From contig NZ_JABEQK010000014.1 in assembly GCF_014174275.1 (NCBI RefSeq), forward strand, positions 20,597-84,596: a stretch of 64,000 nucleotides of DNA, read 5' to 3'. The notes under the pieces are model-generated. The model had not been told where the DNA came from, made no database searches, and saw nothing but the letters and a program-made list of their open reading frames with translations. The translations under genes were made by a program, and so were the position numbers. Origin of the DNA: Gluconacetobacter takamatsuzukensis (GTDB taxonomy: Bacteria > Pseudomonadota > Alphaproteobacteria > Acetobacterales > Acetobacteraceae). This document shows, piece after piece, positions 60,970 to 64,000 of this stretch (positions within the stretch are counted from its first letter, which is position 1; every line of letters starts with the position of its first letter).

Positions 60970-62124
60970 TTAAAGCGAGGGCGAAGGCGTACATGAATGC
61001 GCCTTCCCAAGGAATTCTACGATGGCATTTGCGCCAATCGGCGCTGTCGGCCCGATATCCGCAAGACCGAAGGTCTCGCGTATATACGATTTCTGGTGGT
61101 CAAGGAAATCCGGGTGTCCGGCGACGGCACCATCCAGGGCCTGATCAAGCCTGTCCGTCGTATCGATCACCGGCCCCAGGGACCAGAACAGATAGTCCGG
61201 ATTGTCGTGCCATTTCGTCCCATGCGCGTCAAGAAACAGACAGGGACGCGGCTCGATCAGAAATTCGGCCACCTGGCTGCTGACATCGCCCAGATAGAGG
61301 TCGGCGGCCATGGTATAGGTCATGTCGACGCTTCTGGTGCTGCCCGGATCGATGAGCATGTGCGGTATTCCCTCATAGGCGCGCAGGATGCTCGCAGCTT
61401 TGTCGCGATGTGCGTCAAACAGCCGGTAATGCGGCGCGAAAACAAGATTGTATCGGTCCTGATTGGCAAAATAGTCCAGAACTTGAGTGCCCAACCTATA
61501 CCACGATGTCAGCCGCGGATTGAAATGCGGATTATAGAGAACAGTCGGGCGTCTGTTGCCGAACAATGGCGGGGCGTTGCTATGCATCAGGCGCACGAGA
61601 TCGAATTTGGCGTAGACGCCCGTGACATAGTGCCCGGGGCGAAGCGCGCCTTGGGTCAGAAGGCGCGTTTCCAGCTTTCTGCCTGCCATCAGGATAAAAT
61701 CGAAATGTCGGACGTCGCGGGCAAAGCCGACCGCACGGTCTCCGGCGCCGTGGCGGGTCCAGATCAGACAGGGGCCGCGCAGTCCCATCCTGCGCAGATA
61801 GAGCGATGTACGCTCTGGGACGACAATAGCCTGAAACGTCTCGAAATAATTCTTGTTGAAAAGCAAGGCTGCCAGTTTGGTCAGGACGCTGGGCCCGCGA
61901 TGGGTCAGTTGCCTCCGTAATGGGCCGGGCAGGGTTAACCGTTCATAAACGACCTGCGAGTCGGGATAGAGGCTGGCCAGGCCCTTTATATAGGCCTCCT
62001 GCTCGTCGGTCAGGCAGGCGATGTGGACCCCGATGTCCGGGTGCCGGCGTGCGATCTCCATGGCGATCGGCAGGGAATGCGCGACCTGGTGGGGTTGGGC
62101 AATGAAGGGAAAAACGATGCGCAT
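60970..62124 (-). CDS. CDP-glycerol glycerophosphotransferase-family protein
   Basis: A 384-residue GT-B-like protein related to TagB/TagF. 'IWTRHGAGDRAVGF', 'FDFILMAGRKLETRLL', 'VLYNPHFNPRLTSWYRLG', 'NLVFAPHYRLF', and 'YTMAADLYLGDVSSQVAEF' correspond to the family's 'HG', 'lYaPT..' and 'D.YSS' regions. Family members transfer glycerol phosphate or similar groups from CDP donors. In this location the acceptor may be a sphingolipid or a surface glycan. Starts 5 bp after the flippase stop. Confidence 0.75.
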   Translation of the reverse strand: MRIVFPFIAQPHQVAHSLPIAMEIARRHPDIGVHIACLTDEQEAYIKGLASLYPDSQVVYERLTLPGPLRRQLTHRGPSVLTKLAALLFNKNYFETFQAIVVPERTSLYLRRMGLRGPCLIWTRHGAGDRAVGFARDVRHFDFILMAGRKLETRLLTQGALRPGHYVTGVYAKFDLVRLMHSNAPPLFGNRRPTVLYNPHFNPRLTSWYRLGTQVLDYFANQDRYNLVFAPHYRLFDAHRDKAASILRAYEGIPHMLIDPGSTRSVDMTYTMAADLYLGDVSSQVAEFLIEPRPCLFLDAHGTKWHDNPDYLFWSLGPVIDTTDRLDQALDGAVAGHPDFLDHQKSYIRETFGLADIGPTAPIGANAIVEFLGKAHSCTPSPSL

Positions 62125-62129
62125 CGGGA

Positions 62130-63536
62130 TCAGGCCGGGTCCAGGTGGGACGTGTCGGGGGCGGCTGGCCTGCTGGATGTGGGCGCCAGTGCCCGGCGGG
62201 CATGCAATGCCATGGCAAGTTGCATGAGCACCAGAACAATCGCTCCACCGACGTTGGCGGGACCGACGCCTTCCAATCCATAGGCATGGATCAGGATCAT
62301 CAGCACCGGCAGGAAGAAGACGACATCCACGCACCGCGCGATCACGACGGCGCCCGCGCGGCGGAACGTCATCAGCAATGGTTCCAGCGGCAGGCCGCAT
62401 ATCGCCACGATTTCGGCGCCGAGCATCCACAGCATGATGTTGACGGCCGCCGGGTCTCGCGTGCCGATCACCAGGCCCAGCAGGGGGTGCCCCAGCAGCA
62501 GTGCAAAGATCATCAGCAGGCAACCGATTCCTCCGGCCGCAAGGCTGGACTGCCATGCCAGACGGTACATCCGCCCGGTTGCCCCATCCCGCCACAGGGT
62601 GGCCATTTCGGGATAGAGGGTCTGCTGCATCATGGTTCCGGGCTTGGCGATGCCGGCGGCGATCTGGCTGGCAATACGGTAATAGCCGGCGCTGACCGGG
62701 CCCAGCACGCTACCGACGATCAGGGTCGTCACGTGGCTGAAGACCAGGGAAAGGGTGGCATTGGCGTTGGTGATGAAGGCGAAGCGCCAGATTCCCGGAA
62801 AATCGACGGCGATCCTGCCTTTCACTAGATCGGGGACGATATCCGTCATTCCGATCCAGAAGCCCGTCATGAGTTCTCTTTTATGCAGTTCACGCCATGC
62901 CAGGCCGAACAGCACCGTAAAGGACAGGATTTCGGCCAGCATCCAGATTAGCGCCAGATGCGCGAAGGAGGCGCCGATGGCCGGGAGGGCCAATGTTCCG
63001 AGCAGACGCACGATCGTTGCCGTGCTGCCCTGCGCGGCCAACAGATCGAAGCGATTGAGAATTCGGAGTACGCCGGTTGGCGTGGCGGCGGCCATGAACA
63101 GGGGCGTCAGGCTGTAAAATGTGCCGATCGGGCGCAGCAGCGGCGGCCAGCCGAGAATTTGCCCCATCGTCAGGCTGGCGACGACCGCGATTGCGCAGCC
63201 TGCCACGCCCCCGATCAGATCCAGGATCAGGCTGAAGCGCAGGATGCGATGGAAGCGTGGCAGGTCTCTGTCGCTGAGGGGCTGGAAGCCGTACTGCAGC
63301 ACGGTCTGCCAGGACTGGAAATCCACCAGGTCACCGATGGTACGGGCAAAGGCGTAAAGCATGACAACAAGGCCGAAGCCGTATCCGCCCAGCAGGTGGA
63401 TGGCCAGCGAGGCATGCAGCAGGCTGAGTGGGGCGTTGAGGGCCCGTCCGCCGAGCAGAACTCCCAGATTGCGGAATGCGCGTCGGAGGCCGCGTGGTTC
63501 ATTGGTAGTGTCAGGGATCGGTGCGGCAACGGACAC
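62130..63536 (-). CDS. Wzx-like lipopolysaccharide/oligosaccharide flippase
   Basis: A 468-residue membrane protein of the MATE/MVF-fold flippase superfamily with about twelve hydrophobic segments. 'FRNLGVLLGGRALNAPLSLL', 'SQIAAGIAKPGTMMQQTLYP' and 'YYRIASQI' are typical of Wzx or teichoic-acid-type exporters. It would move a lipid-linked glycan or glycolipid across the inner membrane. GTG start; first gene of the leftward sphingolipid unit. Confidence 0.85.
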   Translation of the reverse strand: MSVAAPIPDTTNEPRGLRRAFRNLGVLLGGRALNAPLSLLHASLAIHLLGGYGFGLVVMLYAFARTIGDLVDFQSWQTVLQYGFQPLSDRDLPRFHRILRFSLILDLIGGVAGCAIAVVASLTMGQILGWPPLLRPIGTFYSLTPLFMAAATPTGVLRILNRFDLLAAQGSTATIVRLLGTLALPAIGASFAHLALIWMLAEILSFTVLFGLAWRELHKRELMTGFWIGMTDIVPDLVKGRIAVDFPGIWRFAFITNANATLSLVFSHVTTLIVGSVLGPVSAGYYRIASQIAAGIAKPGTMMQQTLYPEMATLWRDGATGRMYRLAWQSSLAAGGIGCLLMIFALLLGHPLLGLVIGTRDPAAVNIMLWMLGAEIVAICGLPLEPLLMTFRRAGAVVIARCVDVVFFLPVLMILIHAYGLEGVGPANVGGAIVLVLMQLAMALHARRALAPTSSRPAAPDTSHLDPA

Positions 63537-63768
63537 GAGGAGATGGAGCCTGCTTTGTCAGTGGAGATGAAGACGGTCGCCCGAGAGCGGCCGATGCCTA
63601 TCAGATAGGGGAGGCGACCGAGAATGTGAAAGGCGACGGCGATGCAAAACGCCCCCAAAGCCGCGGGGGAGGGGCGAGTGGCCTTGAGGGCGCGAAATTG
63701 GGATTGGCGGTTTTCCGGGGTATCTCGCCAGCCTGAGCAACTTTTTTGTTTTTTTTTGAGTTCCTGTG
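63537..63768. other. Upstream part of the terminal intergenic region
   Basis: No gene is evident between the flippase start and the rRNA-type promoters. A pyrimidine-rich stretch with TTTTTTGTTTTTTTTT at 63742-63757 precedes the first promoter and may act as an upstream promoter element. Confidence 0.5.
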
Positions 63769-63797
63769 TTGACGGTGTTTGGGGTGGGGTGTAGATC
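63769..63797 (+). promoter_or_regulatory. Candidate rrn promoter P1
   Basis: TTGACG (63769-63774) and TAGATC (63792-63797) are exactly 17 bp apart, downstream of a T-rich run that could be an UP element. Confidence 0.6.
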
Positions 63798-63823
63798 GCT
63801 GTTCACCGCCGGGGCTGAGGTTC

Positions 63824-63852
63824 TTGACTTGGCGGTTTGGACCTGCTAGTTT
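63824..63852 (+). promoter_or_regulatory. Candidate rrn promoter P2
   Basis: TTGACT (63824-63829) and TAGTTT (63847-63852), again 17 bp apart and 55 bp after P1, give the tandem arrangement common for rRNA operons. Confidence 0.6.
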
Positions 63853-63889
63853 CTTTGGCCCTGCTGGGTTGAGTGGATGACTAGGCAGC

Positions 63890-63901
63890 GTTCTTTGACA
63901 A
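63890..63901 (+). promoter_or_regulatory. boxA-like antitermination element of an rRNA leader
   Basis: GTTCTTTGACAA resembles the rrn boxA consensus TGCTCTTTRACA, which loads NusB/NusE for antitermination. With the tandem promoters it argues that a 16S rRNA gene begins just beyond the right edge. No 16S sequence itself is recognisable up to 64000. Confidence 0.65.
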
Positions 63902-64000
63902 TAGAATATGGAATGGAAGGGATATGTTGGCGGCGTTCTGGCGGCCTGCGGAAGCGGGTTGTTGAGGGATTGGTCTGGTCTGGGTTTAGCCTGGGTTTGA

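Overview
The window is about 64 kb of high-GC DNA (roughly 65% by eye) from an alphaproteobacterium. It is most likely an acetic acid bacterium (Acetobacteraceae, Gluconacetobacter/Komagataeibacter-like). The grounds are the gatCAB tRNA-amidation genes, the argH/lptM and lysA/TIGR02302 neighbourhood, aroE-coaE-dnaQ, LptFG, a bacterial sphingolipid gene set and general protein similarity. It looks like core chromosome: dense, short intergenic gaps, many 1-4 nt start/stop overlaps. I see no insertion sequence, prophage or CRISPR array. Genus is an inference.

Layout. 1-4.2 kb: partial tRNA-Val, ruvX, gatCAB, tRNA-Ser. 4.6-16.1 kb: an O-antigen-ligase-like protein, cdd, lysA with a TIGR02302 membrane protein, then tail-to-tail lptM and argH across a palindromic repeat, tlpA-like, an N-formylglutamate amidohydrolase-like gene, aroE-coaE-dnaQ. 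16.3-22.0 kb: a tight five-gene operon with a dCache/GAF/cyclase-like sensor, MlaE-type permease, ABC-ATPase-like protein, MCE protein and lipoprotein. The cyclase and ATPase domains both lack key catalytic residues. 22.2-26.7 kb: SulP transporter, queE-queC-queD (preQ0 synthesis) and bioB. 26.9-33.2 kb: DUF2075 NTPase, TetR regulator, a small SnoaL/nitrilase/GNAT operon, ybaK, an unknown gene and a divergent AroE paralogue. 33.2-41.4 kb: sucCD, a diiron protein, a Dabb protein, an M13 metalloprotease, a betaine-binding-like protein and a YdcF protein. 41.4-46.1 kb: fabD-fabG-acpP-fabF-mltG.

46.1-63.5 kb is an envelope-lipid region. It holds a SYLF protein, an inositol-monophosphatase-family enzyme, a GINT1-like propeller protein, a glycosyltransferase, and lptF-lptG-fatty acid hydroxylase-nucleotidyltransferase joined by 4-nt overlaps. 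Then come a metallophosphoesterase, a lipid kinase with a Tam41-like cytidylyltransferase, and the sphingolipid entry genes (serine palmitoyltransferase, dedicated ACP, acyl-AMP ligase) followed by a CDP-glycerol-transferase-like protein and a flippase. Together they suggest synthesis of a sphingoid base, phosphorylation and possibly CDP activation of a ceramide, and head-group addition. Ceramide synthase and reductase are not visible here.

The last 460 bp look like the leader of a ribosomal RNA operon: two tandem sigma-70-like promoters and a boxA-like element reading to the right. The 16S gene would lie beyond the window.

Most interesting points: the Mla-like operon with a degenerate ATPase and degenerate cyclase (16.3-22.0 kb), the kinase plus Tam41-like pair beside serine palmitoyltransferase (55.6-57.5 kb), and a palindromic repeat found twice between convergent genes (10.7 and 22.1 kb).
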